DNA of 9,161 nt from Candidatus Aegiribacteria sp. (GTDB lineage: Bacteria > Fermentibacterota > Fermentibacteria > Fermentibacterales > JCC-6), in NCBI GenBank assembly GCA_030638185.1, contig DAOWFD010000249.1, positions 1-9,161 on the forward strand, written 5' to 3'. Every line of letters begins with the position of its first letter. Position 1 is the first letter of the stretch. The notes under the pieces are model-generated. The model saw only the letters and a program-made list of their open reading frames with translations, ran no database searches and was not told where the DNA came from. Shown in pieces: positions 1 to 7,023 of this stretch. The translations under genes and the position numbers were made by a program.

Positions 1-1
1 C

Positions 2-820
2 TTCGCTTTCGGATATATGGGAGGCGGCATTCTCCTTGCTGTAAACCTTCTTATGATACGGAAACCTTCCCTTTTCGGATTCACCGAAACCGCGACTGCC
101 CTGAAGTTCGTTTTTCTCTCTGTTGCCGTCTGGTGGTCCCTTTTCTCCATCCCCCTCTTCGCATGGGTTCCGGAAGGTTCAAGCGGAGGTGAAAAGACTC
201 TTGGAGGATCTTTCTCCAGGGGATTTTCAGCGTTCGTCTCAACATTCCGACATTTAAAGTCGAGGAAGAACATCTTCCGATTCCTTCTCGCATTCCTATT
301 GTACAACAACGGTATACAGACGGTCATTATGATGGCCACAGTCTATGGCAAAGCAGAACTTGGTCTCGATTCCGGTCATCTTATCGGTGCCCTTCTGATG
401 ACCCAGGCAATTGGAGTTCCCGCAAGCCTTCTATACGGCTGGATGGCGAAAAGATTCGGTTCAAAGAGAATGCTCTATGCGGGAATCGCAGGCTACATCG
501 CCATAATATTCTACGCGTTCTGGATGAAGAAAGCTATCGATTTCTGGATTCTCGCCGGTATGGTCGGACTTTTCATGGGCGGGCTGCAGGCGGTCAGCCG
601 GGGGTTCTTCTCAAGATTGATACCCGAGGGGATGAATGCCGAATACTTCGGTTTCTTTTCGATTTCACAGAGATTTACAAGTATATTCGGACCGTTGATG
701 TTCGCGCTTATTAACGATCTTACTGGAAGTTCAAGACTGTCTATACTCTCACTGCTGATCCTTTTCGTATTAGGTGGTCTTGTCCTGAAAACGGTCAGGA
801 GTCCGGAGAACACAGAATGA
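2..820 (+). CDS. MFS transporter, Atg22/UMF1 family (C-terminal part, 5' truncated)
   Basis: This is an integral membrane protein of the major facilitator superfamily and the substrate is unknown. The frame is open from base 2, so the methionine at 17 is probably internal and the N-terminal helices lie outside the window. About 272 codons are visible. They contain the C-terminal half of the fold: a charged cytoplasmic loop near codons 60-95, then about six hydrophobic helices. Family hallmarks of UMF1/Atg22-like proteins are visible: LLYNNGIQT at the start of the second helical bundle, a short basic loop (AKRFGSKR) between two helices, then GGLQAVSRGFFSRLIPEG followed by AEYFGFF. The stop overlaps the next start as ATGA, so the two genes are probably co-translated. 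Family assignment is firm. The transported solute cannot be deduced, because bacterial members are largely uncharacterised. Confidence 0.88.
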   Translation, partial: FAFGYMGGGILLAVNLLMIRKPSLFGFTETATALKFVFLSVAVWWSLFSIPLFAWVPEGSSGGEKTLGGSFSRGFSAFVSTFRHLKSRKNIFRFLLAFLLYNNGIQTVIMMATVYGKAELGLDSGHLIGALLMTQAIGVPASLLYGWMAKRFGSKRMLYAGIAGYIAIIFYAFWMKKAIDFWILAGMVGLFMGGLQAVSRGFFSRLIPEGMNAEYFGFFSISQRFTSIFGPLMFALINDLTGSSRLSILSLLILFVLGGLVLKTVRSPENTE

Positions 821-1659
821 TAATCGTATTGATCCTTTTCTTCCTGCTGATTCTGGAGGAAATTCTTCACAGGCTTAACAGAGGTTCATCATTTACGAAT
901 GTTGACCTTGCAGGTGATTCCGTTGAGCAGGTTGAGCAGAAGGGTGCGGGCAGGATTACAAGGCTTCTTTCCTGGCTACGTATAGTACAGCTTTTTGTAT
1001 TCGCTCTTCTTTTCGCGGTTATTGCCGCCCTGTCGGGGATCACGGTTATATGCACTTCCTCCGGCCAGCTGGCGGGGCTCGTACTTCTTATTCAGGTAGT
1101 CAGGATTATGCACAGAAAAGTAATAAACCAGTGGGCGGTCCTTGGTGTTACTGTAATTCTTCAGGTTCTTCTTCTGGCCCTGCTCCTGATAAGTGGCATA
1201 ACTCCGGAAAATTCCATTCAGGTTGAAGCCCATGAAGCCGGGTGGATTGTGTCACTGATGTCATTTATCGTACTTTTTCTCCTTTCTGTCACAATGTCAT
1301 TTACCGGGACCTTCTACCTGCGCCTCCTGTCAAGGGAAGGAAGCGGGTTCTACTATTTCATGCCCTCGCTGGCCTATTCGGAATACTGGATAAAAAGACT
1401 GACCAGAATATCCGCCAACAGCGCCCTTGTAACTCTGCTTATGTTTGTGTTTCTTATTATCAATTACGGATATCCGGCATGTACTTCCATTCTTCAAATT
1501 GTACTGGTACTTTTACTTCTCTCCGCAATATCTCTCTTCAGAAGCAGGTTGAAACTGTATCATCCATCAGCCGTATTTCTTGTGGCTGCAGCGTGGATCT
1601 TTAACATCGGCTGGGTTCTATCGAATCTTTCATCAATAAGCAGCGGCTGGATTGCCTAA
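817..1659 (+). CDS. hypothetical polytopic membrane protein (about eight helices)
   Basis: I do not recognise this 280-residue protein. It has hydrophobic stretches near residues 1-17, 54-79, 83-98, 105-128, 143-168, 201-217, 222-241 and 250-270, so about eight membrane helices are expected. A soluble, mildly charged segment lies at about 18-53, and a second polar loop at about 169-200 holds aromatic and basic residues (SGFYYFMPSLAYSEYW). No catalytic motif, cysteine cluster or transporter signature is apparent. The ATG overlaps the stop of the preceding transporter gene by 4 bases, and GGAG at 805-808 gives a suitable ribosome binding site. Its end overlaps the following radical SAM gene by 8 bases. 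The context suggests it works with the transporter and the radical SAM protein, but no function can be assigned. Confidence 0.8.
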   Translation: MIIVLILFFLLILEEILHRLNRGSSFTNVDLAGDSVEQVEQKGAGRITRLLSWLRIVQLFVFALLFAVIAALSGITVICTSSGQLAGLVLLIQVVRIMHRKVINQWAVLGVTVILQVLLLALLLISGITPENSIQVEAHEAGWIVSLMSFIVLFLLSVTMSFTGTFYLRLLSREGSGFYYFMPSLAYSEYWIKRLTRISANSALVTLLMFVFLIINYGYPACTSILQIVLVLLLLSAISLFRSRLKLYHPSAVFLVAAAWIFNIGWVLSNLSSISSGWIA

Positions 1660-3439
1660 CCTGACCAGCCTGATAGTCCAACTTCCACTGAACCCCGCAA
1701 CCCCCCTTGAAGCTACAGGGAACGTACCCCTTGCAGGAGCGTCACTGGCAGCTGCCGCATCCCTTCCTCCTGAAACTGTCATTGATCAGGACACGGCTGA
1801 TAAAGGAGGAGACCGCTCTCTTCTTGAACTGATCGCAGGCAGATCACCGGAGCTTGTGGCATTCACCCTATACATGTGGAACGCTGAAAGAAGTACCTGG
1901 CTTGCTAACATGCTGAAAAGGGAACTGCCCGGGATAATCACGGTTGCTGGAGGGCCTGAAGTAACCAGGGATAATGAATGGCTGATCTCCTCCGATGGTT
2001 TCGATCTGATGGTTTCAGGCGAGGGTGAAAAGCTTGCGGACGGAATTCTGGACCCGATCTCCGTGAGAAACATCATCAGGGACAATGGAAGCTTTCTTGA
2101 CGCCGGTGAAATGAGTTTTGCTCCGGGAACGTATCCGAATCCCTGGCTCACAGGTTACCTGGATCCTTCCAGGGGCGCATCCGTATATGTTGAAACTATC
2201 AGGGGATGTGCTGGAGGATGCACGTACTGCGCGTACAGGAGGACACACCCATCTACAAGAGTACTGGATGCGAAGAGCACTGAGCAACTTCTACGAAAAC
2301 TCATTGACACGGGAGCTGGAGAGATCGTTTTCCTTGATCCCACATTCAACAGCCGCGGTGATCTTGTTCAGCTTCTTAAAGGAATGAGAACGCTTGAAGC
2401 GGATTTTTTCGGTGAAATGCGGGGCGATCTCATTTCACCTGATGTAGCGTCCTTAATAGCGGATGCCGGTTTCAGAAGTGTTGAGATAGGACTTCAGTCG
2501 ATCAACAGGGATACTCTGAGCAGGGTGGGGCGTCCAGCTGACCCTGAAATGGTGCTGGATGGAGCAATTAACCTGAAAAAAGCAGGAGTAACACCGATTA
2601 TTGACCTCATGCTCGATCTGCCGGGTGACAGCCCTTCGGATGCTGTAAGAACGGCGCTCATGATAAGGGACAGGGAGCTTCATCAGCATGTACAGGTGTT
2701 TTACCTCTCCATGCTACCGGGGACTGTAATGAGACAGCAATTCAGGGGCAGGTACATGCCCTATCCACCGTATTACAGGCTCTATGATTCCAGCATGGGT
2801 GGTTTCGCCGAAGCAAGAGAGGAGATTGCGGATATCGTCGGGTATGACCTGGACCTTGCCGGAAGACCCCTTCTGTTTGATGGCTGGCCTGGTACGGAAC
2901 TGATAGATCTTGACGCAAGCCCTGTTCTTCGGAGACAGATGCCCTCCTGCAGGCATGGAGCAATAAGGATAACATCTGACAATCTCTGGGCGAAGAGAAA
3001 CCTTCTGCTTGAATTCGTTCGAACAAGACTGCAGGCGGATCCTTACTGTGTTCTCGACGTTATTCTATGTCCGGATAAAGAATTTCCGCTGGATCTTGTG
3101 GATATGGTAAAAAATCTGGACAATCCTGTAGACTACTCCGGTAGAACAGCCAGGACTCTGGGCAGGCAGGGAAACTTGAGGGTTTGCGTGCTGCTTGAGG
3201 ATTCTGAACGTTTCCGCAGGGACTGGATAGTATCCGCTGCAGCCATCTGCACAGTAGTAGTAAACGTAGATTCTCCCGCAGAACTGAGTAGAGAACTATG
3301 GAAAGCGGGGGTTTCCGCGAGACTGCCCGGAGGGGGATGGAATCTGACTGACCTGTCATCGGAAGTGCCAGCGCTGCATCAGATTCTCTTCAGGGACAAA
3401 TGTATGGAGGAAAGCTGGAGCAGAGCTCTGGATATCTGA
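1652..3439 (+). CDS. radical SAM protein with cobalamin-binding-like N-terminal domain (DUF4080-like)
   Basis: This 595-residue protein should be a cytoplasmic iron-sulfur enzyme that cleaves S-adenosylmethionine. The cluster motif CxxxCxxC is at C186, C190 and C193. It is followed by core motifs of the Elp3/B12-type radical SAM barrel: FLDPTFN (227-233), EIGLQS (278-283), DLPGD (322-326) and LSMLPGT (352-358). The N-terminal part resembles a B12-binding Rossmann domain, with FTLYMWN (71-77), GGPEVT (100-105) and SGEGE (122-126), as in DUF4080-type proteins. It has no DxHxxG motif, and no histidine occurs before residue 199, so classical base-off/His-on cobalamin binding is unlikely. Residues from about 390 onward form an extra domain I cannot name. 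The start is TTG. An in-frame TAA at 1637-1639 leaves it as the only upstream start, and it has no strong Shine-Dalgarno. Translation probably depends on coupling to the preceding gene. The substrate is unknown. Confidence 0.88.
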   Translation: MPNLTSLIVQLPLNPATPLEATGNVPLAGASLAAAASLPPETVIDQDTADKGGDRSLLELIAGRSPELVAFTLYMWNAERSTWLANMLKRELPGIITVAGGPEVTRDNEWLISSDGFDLMVSGEGEKLADGILDPISVRNIIRDNGSFLDAGEMSFAPGTYPNPWLTGYLDPSRGASVYVETIRGCAGGCTYCAYRRTHPSTRVLDAKSTEQLLRKLIDTGAGEIVFLDPTFNSRGDLVQLLKGMRTLEADFFGEMRGDLISPDVASLIADAGFRSVEIGLQSINRDTLSRVGRPADPEMVLDGAINLKKAGVTPIIDLMLDLPGDSPSDAVRTALMIRDRELHQHVQVFYLSMLPGTVMRQQFRGRYMPYPPYYRLYDSSMGGFAEAREEIADIVGYDLDLAGRPLLFDGWPGTELIDLDASPVLRRQMPSCRHGAIRITSDNLWAKRNLLLEFVRTRLQADPYCVLDVILCPDKEFPLDLVDMVKNLDNPVDYSGRTARTLGRQGNLRVCVLLEDSERFRRDWIVSAAAICTVVVNVDSPAELSRELWKAGVSARLPGGGWNLTDLSSEVPALHQILFRDKCMEESWSRALDI

Positions 3440-3454
3440 CCGTACAAACCCTCG

Positions 3455-3481
3455 TTGACAGATGTAACCTTGCAGTATATT
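3455..3481 (+). promoter_or_regulatory. candidate sigma-70-type promoter
   Basis: A perfect TTGACA (3455-3460) is followed after 15 bases by TATATT (3476-3481), in the 84-base gap between the radical SAM stop and the next start. The spacing is shorter than the usual 16-18 bases. It would give the DUF6982-like gene its own transcript starting near 3488. Base content alone supports it; there is no experimental evidence. Confidence 0.45.
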
Positions 3482-3523
3482 CGTAAATGGAATAGATGAC
3501 TTTATTCTGACAAGGAGTATTAG

Positions 3524-3913
3524 ATGAACAAGATTGTTGTTCGATATGCTGATGGTAGAATTCAAAAGGGTTTTACAAGTGACTTCTCGCCTAACCGGGC
3601 GATGTTTCACCTGACCGGCAGAAGCGATCAGAAGACAGAGGTCATTTATGTCAACAAGTTAAAGGCTGTTTTTATCGTAAAGGAATTCGATGGGAATCCC
3701 GAATATCGAGAAGCCTCCGATTTCGATGATTCGCAGAATATTTACGGAGCCAGACTTCGGGTCCATTTCAAAGATGGTGAGAAATTTGTAGGCGTTGGAA
3801 TGGGCTACAAACCCGATAGGATGGGATTCTTTATGACGCCCTGCGATCCGGACAGCAATACCATAAGAGCATTCGTTGTAAATGAATTTGTTGATCACAT
3901 AGAAAAATTGTGA
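3524..3913 (+). CDS. DUF6982-like small protein with an internal tandem repeat
   Basis: This 129-residue protein is probably soluble; it has no signal peptide and no membrane helix. It resembles a conserved bacterial family (DUF6982) of unknown function, with typical phrases such as LKAVFIVKEFDGNPEYRE (46-63). Two copies of one pattern align without gaps at an offset of 74 residues. The shared positions are D10-G11/D84-G85, G16/G90, P23/P97, R25/R99, F28/F102 and T31/T105, so the protein is probably two beta-rich modules. A strong AAGGAG (3512-3517) lies 6 bases before the ATG. A likely promoter is upstream and a hairpin follows the stop, so it may be monocistronic. A small-barrel or ligand-binding role similar to PilZ-type domains is conceivable but not shown. 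Recognition is from memory of the family pattern. Confidence 0.8.
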   Translation: MNKIVVRYADGRIQKGFTSDFSPNRAMFHLTGRSDQKTEVIYVNKLKAVFIVKEFDGNPEYREASDFDDSQNIYGARLRVHFKDGEKFVGVGMGYKPDRMGFFMTPCDPDSNTIRAFVVNEFVDHIEKL

Positions 3914-3919
3914 GCAATA

Positions 3920-3951
3920 AAACCGGTGACATTCGTGAATACCACCGGTTT
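3920..3951. terminator. hairpin between convergent genes, probable bidirectional terminator
   Basis: AAACCGGTG (3920-3928) pairs perfectly with CACCGGTTT (3943-3951) around a 14-base loop. The loop itself contains the palindrome ATTCGTGAAT. The hairpin sits between the plus-strand stop at 3913 and the korC stop at 3959. Read on the minus strand the stem runs into TTTTATT, a reasonable U-rich tail for the end of korDABC. On the plus strand the tail is poor, so termination in that direction is less certain. Confidence 0.7.
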
Positions 3952-3958
3952 AAGCTTA

Positions 3959-4570
3959 TCATGTGTCATTTTTCAGACATTCAGGTACAGGCTGCTTTCT
4001 ATCGTAGGCTACAGGGACTCTTCCTTCCTCCACATGAAGGATCTCGCGGCCCTCTTTGTGTCCGAGTTCGAAGGCCTTGAGGTTCATCTTGATGAATCGT
4101 TCAGGAACCCTTTTCTTAATTGCTCTGATCCAGTTTTCCAGAGTGAATAACCTTGTCAGTGAAGCCAGCATACCCACAGCAATTATATTCGCCGCCATGG
4201 GAGTTTTGAACTCCTCCATGCTTATGTTGGTAAGACAGTATTCGTACACTCTGCCCTCGGGAATCTGGTTCACATAGGTTGTATCCACAAGTATGATACC
4301 CTCATCAACAACTGATCTGTAAAATTTGTCCGCGCTTTCCTGGTTCATTGCCACAAGAATATCAAGATTTCTACAGTTCGGGTACAGTATTTCTTTTCTT
4401 GAAATAATGATATCCGTTCTGCTTGCGCCGCCCCTTGCTTCCGGACCGTAGCTCTGGGTCTGGCATACGTTGTAACCCGACTCAATAGCGGCCTCGGAGA
4501 ATACTCTACCTGCAAGACCCAGTCCCTGGCCTCCCGCGCCCGACAGTCTTATCTCATAGTATTTCTTCAT
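3959..4570 (-). CDS. korC: 2-oxoacid:ferredoxin oxidoreductase gamma subunit
   Basis: This 203-residue protein is the gamma subunit of the four-subunit 2-oxoacid:ferredoxin oxidoreductase, the domain that contributes to coenzyme A binding and complex stability. The N-terminus carries the family signature GAGGQGLGLAGR (11-22), followed by SYGPEARGGASRTD (40-53) and MNQESADKF near residue 95, all as in KorC/OorC/PorC. Its ATG overlaps the korB stop as ATGA, and GGAGG (4578-4582) lies 7 bases upstream, inside the end of korB. It is the last gene of korDABC and ends just before the hairpin at 3920-3951. Subunit type is certain. The oxoacid specificity cannot be fixed from this subunit. Confidence 0.93.
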   Translation of the reverse strand: MKKYYEIRLSGAGGQGLGLAGRVFSEAAIESGYNVCQTQSYGPEARGGASRTDIIISRKEILYPNCRNLDILVAMNQESADKFYRSVVDEGIILVDTTYVNQIPEGRVYEYCLTNISMEEFKTPMAANIIAVGMLASLTRLFTLENWIRAIKKRVPERFIKMNLKAFELGHKEGREILHVEEGRVPVAYDRKQPVPECLKNDT

Positions 4571-5409
4571 TTCTTAGCCTCCGCTGCCTTCTTAGCTTTT
4601 TCGCAGAGCGCCTCATATCTCTCCATGTATGAGATGGAATCCCTGTCAACAAAGATGCCCCGAACAATCTTACCATCTGTCTGACCGGGTTTCATGGCCT
4701 TCAGCTGGCTTATGTTTATCGTATTGTCCTTTAGAATTTGCATCATCTCAACCGGGCCTCCGAGACGGTTCGCCCTGCCGAAATTAGTCGGGCATGGAGC
4801 GAGAGCTTCAACAACGCTGAAGCCCTTCTTCATGAACGCCTTTAGAATCATATTGTCAAGTTCGGTTACGTGGTAAACCGTACCCCGTGCAACAAACGAT
4901 GCGCCTGCTCCGTCCATGAGCTTGCAGACATCAAAAGCCGGTTCGATCATCCCGTAGGGAGTGGTGGATGTTCTGGCTCCGGGAGGAGTGGTAGGAGAAA
5001 ACTGGCCGCCGGTCATCCCGTAATTATTGTTGTTAACGATAATCGCAGTAATATCGATGTTTCGCCTGGCAGCGTGGATGATGTGATTACCGCCTATGGC
5101 AAGGGCATCACCGTCACCCATTACAGCCATAACGTTCAGCTTCGGATTCGCCATTTTTACACCGGTCCCGAATACCAGTCCACGACCATGCGTGGCATGA
5201 AGTGTATTGAAATCAACGTATACCGGCATTCTGGAGGTGCATCCGATCCCGGAGACCATTACGATATCGTCTTTATCCCATCCCATGGTGTCGACGGCCC
5301 TGATTATGGAGCCCATTACTATGCCTATACCGCATCCGGGGCACCATACATGTGGAAACCGTTTCTTGGATCTGAGATACTTATACTCGTAAGGAATTGT
5401 GGCAGACAT
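4567..5409 (-). CDS. korB: 2-oxoacid:ferredoxin oxidoreductase beta subunit (thiamine diphosphate-binding)
   Basis: This 280-residue subunit should hold thiamine diphosphate and one [4Fe-4S] cluster. The TPP/Mg motif begins GDGDALAIGG (98-107) and ends in the asparagine run N126-N129. Four cysteines fit the family's cluster ligands: C23 and C26 in WCPGCG, C57 in SGIGC, and C206 in APCPTNFGRAN. The length matches KorB/OorB. GGAGGT (5416-5421) lies 6 bases before the ATG, and the junction with korA is TGATG, a one-base overlap, so re-initiation after korA is likely. With KorA it carries out oxidative decarboxylation of the oxoacid, passing electrons through the cluster to the KorD ferredoxin subunit. 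The C-terminal tail is rich in Ala and Lys. Confidence 0.95.
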   Translation of the reverse strand: MSATIPYEYKYLRSKKRFPHVWCPGCGIGIVMGSIIRAVDTMGWDKDDIVMVSGIGCTSRMPVYVDFNTLHATHGRGLVFGTGVKMANPKLNVMAVMGDGDALAIGGNHIIHAARRNIDITAIIVNNNNYGMTGGQFSPTTPPGARTSTTPYGMIEPAFDVCKLMDGAGASFVARGTVYHVTELDNMILKAFMKKGFSVVEALAPCPTNFGRANRLGGPVEMMQILKDNTINISQLKAMKPGQTDGKIVRGIFVDRDSISYMERYEALCEKAKKAAEAKK

Positions 5410-6551
5410 CAGATTACCTCCATAACGGCGTCAACGATCTCTTCAGGTGTGATCTCATACCCGTCTATCCGGTGAAGGGGAACAACTCTGACAGAATCCC
5501 TGGTCATTCTTTCAACTTCATGTATCATCTGTCCCTGATTCAGCTCCGGTACAAGTATAACATCCTTGGAATCCAGCATCTCCTTAACTGTTCTGTCAGG
5601 AAATGGCCAGAGGGTTACGGGGCGGAAGATACCGACCGTTTTCCTCTTCTTCTTCAGAATCGCCTGTGCGGCAAGCGCTGACCGGTAAACGGAACCGTAG
5701 GCGAAGATAATCACGGGACTCTCCTCCACATTATGCATCTGAACATCCTCAAGTTCGTCAAGTCTTCTTGTGATCTTGTGCTTGAGTCTTTCCATCTTCG
5801 CGATTACTTCGTTCTCTTTTCTTGTGGGAAAACCATGTTTATCATGTAGTAGACCGGTTACATGATATCTGTAACCACTGCCGAAAGAGGCCATGGGCGA
5901 GACGTTCGATGTCGATTCGTGGTAGTGTTCATACCATTCAACGGGAACATCTGGAACAGGCATTGGAACAACATGAACATCTTCCTTAAGAGGAAAGACA
6001 ACTCTTTCCCGCATGTGGCCTATGATCTCATCCGGAAGGAGAATAACAGGTGTTCTGAAGGTCTCTGAAAGATTGAAAGCCCTGATTGTCAGCTCGAAGC
6101 ATTCCTTTACATTGCAGGGTGCCAGGGCTATCACGGGATGGTCTCCGTGAGCTCCCCACCTGGCCTGCATCACATCTCCCTGGGCAGCCTGTGTGGGCAA
6201 GCCGGTGGAGGGTCCTCCCCGCATGACATTTACAACCACAATTGGAACTTCCGTCATGCATGCGTATCCCAGTCCCTCCTGCATAAGGCTGAAACCGGGG
6301 CCACTGGTTGCTGTCATGGACTTGGAGCCTGCGAGCCTTCCTCCAATGAGAGCGCTGATGCTTGCTATTTCATCCTCCATCTGGATCCACTTTTTATCAA
6401 GCAGAGGCATGTACTGCGCAAGCAGCTCTGCTATCTCGGTTGACGGAGTTATGGGATAACCGGCAAAAAATCCTATGTTGGCAGCAACTGCCCCGAGGGC
6501 AACAGCTTCATTTCCCTGAACAAGTCTGGTTTCACCCCAAGGCACAATCAC
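5409..6551 (-). CDS. korA: 2-oxoacid:ferredoxin oxidoreductase alpha subunit
   Basis: This 380-residue alpha subunit provides the pyrimidine-side thiamine diphosphate domain and the substrate pocket. Visible family motifs are FAGYPITPSTEIAE (29-42), QMEDEIASI (57-65, with the conserved activating Glu), TATSGPGFSLMQEG (80-93) and RGGPSTGLPTQ (111-121). The block TGLLHDKHGFP in the second half is typical of KorA/OorA/VorA. The gamma domain is not fused, as in the Campylobacter-type OorDABC arrangement. Length and order favour 2-oxoglutarate as substrate, giving succinyl-CoA, CO2 and reduced ferredoxin. A branched-chain 2-oxoacid is an alternative that sequence reading cannot exclude. The start is GTG, overlapping the korD stop by 4 bases (GTGA), with AAGGTG at 6559-6564 as the ribosome binding site. 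Confidence 0.94.
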   Translation of the reverse strand: MIVPWGETRLVQGNEAVALGAVAANIGFFAGYPITPSTEIAELLAQYMPLLDKKWIQMEDEIASISALIGGRLAGSKSMTATSGPGFSLMQEGLGYACMTEVPIVVVNVMRGGPSTGLPTQAAQGDVMQARWGAHGDHPVIALAPCNVKECFELTIRAFNLSETFRTPVILLPDEIIGHMRERVVFPLKEDVHVVPMPVPDVPVEWYEHYHESTSNVSPMASFGSGYRYHVTGLLHDKHGFPTRKENEVIAKMERLKHKITRRLDELEDVQMHNVEESPVIIFAYGSVYRSALAAQAILKKKRKTVGIFRPVTLWPFPDRTVKEMLDSKDVILVPELNQGQMIHEVERMTRDSVRVVPLHRIDGYEITPEEIVDAVMEVI

Positions 6552-6919
6552 CTGGAATCACCTTCTCCCTTTACCTTTGTTGTCGGTAAATGCTGCAGTT
6601 TATCCTGGGTACCGTTCACTCGTCCCTGTCTGTCCTTGATACCGATTGCAAAATCAGGACATCTTCTGGCACAGAGATAACATCTGACACATTTCTCCGG
6701 GTGAACGACTACGGCCTTCTGGTCTTTCATTTCAAGAACACCGGTGGGACAGAACTCAACACATATACCGCAACCCTTACACCAATCCGGAAAAACATGC
6801 ACGAAGGAATCAGGTTCGGAGCGGAGTTTTCCCTTCGATGTTCTCTTCTTCTCCTCAACCTTGCCGCCGTTCTTCATCCCGGCGGAGGCTTTCTTAGAAG
6901 GTGAGGATTTCTTAGCCAT
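6548..6919 (-). CDS. korD: 2-oxoacid:ferredoxin oxidoreductase delta subunit (2x[4Fe-4S] ferredoxin)
   Basis: This 123-residue ferredoxin-like subunit carries electrons from the korAB core to external ferredoxin. It has two CxxCxxCxxxCP motifs: C47, C50, C53, C57 and C77, C80, C83, C87, each expected to hold a [4Fe-4S] cluster. The reading frame can be extended to a TTG at 6958, but the ATG at 6919 is preferred because GGGAGGT lies 9 bases ahead of it. Residues 1-33 form a lysine-, serine- and glycine-rich tail with about twelve basic residues, which is unusual for this subunit. A roughly 30-residue polar tail follows the second cluster. It is the first gene of the operon, and its stop overlaps the korA GTG. 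Confidence 0.92.
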   Translation of the reverse strand: MAKKSSPSKKASAGMKNGGKVEEKKRTSKGKLRSEPDSFVHVFPDWCKGCGICVEFCPTGVLEMKDQKAVVVHPEKCVRCYLCARRCPDFAIGIKDRQGRVNGTQDKLQHLPTTKVKGEGDSR

Positions 6920-6928
6920 TGAACCTGT

Positions 6929-6935
6929 ACCTCCC
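6929..6935 (-). promoter_or_regulatory. ribosome binding site deciding the korD start
   Basis: GGGAGGT on the minus strand lies 9 bases before the ATG at 6919. It makes the upstream TTG at 6958, which has no comparable site, an unlikely start. Confidence 0.75.
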
Positions 6936-6971
6936 TTATCTATCGCACAGGTAAACAAATGATTGCGTAGA

Positions 6972-6995
6972 AAGGCAGGATACGAATCCTGCCTT
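6972..6995 (-). terminator. 10-bp perfect hairpin between the COG2403 gene and korD (terminator or leader hairpin)
   Basis: AAGGCAGGAT (6972-6981) pairs perfectly with ATCCTGCCTT (6986-6995) around a 4-base loop. It lies 29 bases after the COG2403 stop and about 50 bases before korD. On the minus strand it is followed only by TTTCT, so its strength as an intrinsic terminator is uncertain. A TATCAT hexamer on the minus strand at 7000-7005 could be a -10 element but has no good -35 partner. If used, transcription would start in the hairpin, placing it at the 5' end of the korDABC message. The stem is certain; the role is not. Confidence 0.55.
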
Positions 6996-7023
6996 CTGCA
7001 TGATAAAACATTTTCTATTCCAG

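Noticed and set aside
511..870. 119-codon open frame on the minus strand
   Set aside because: It is antisense to the transporter gene with its conserved UMF1 motifs; a shadow frame.
3440..3523. Short precursor-peptide gene next to the radical SAM gene
   Set aside because: No open frame with a start and ribosome binding site is seen in this gap, and the bases are better explained by a promoter and leader.
4870..5475. 201-codon open frame on the plus strand
   Set aside because: It is antisense to korB and the end of korA, both securely identified. The translation shows no recognisable domain.
6920..6958. Upstream TTG start for korD adding 13 residues
   Set aside because: The strong GGGAGGT at 6929-6935 lies inside this extension and serves the ATG at 6919.
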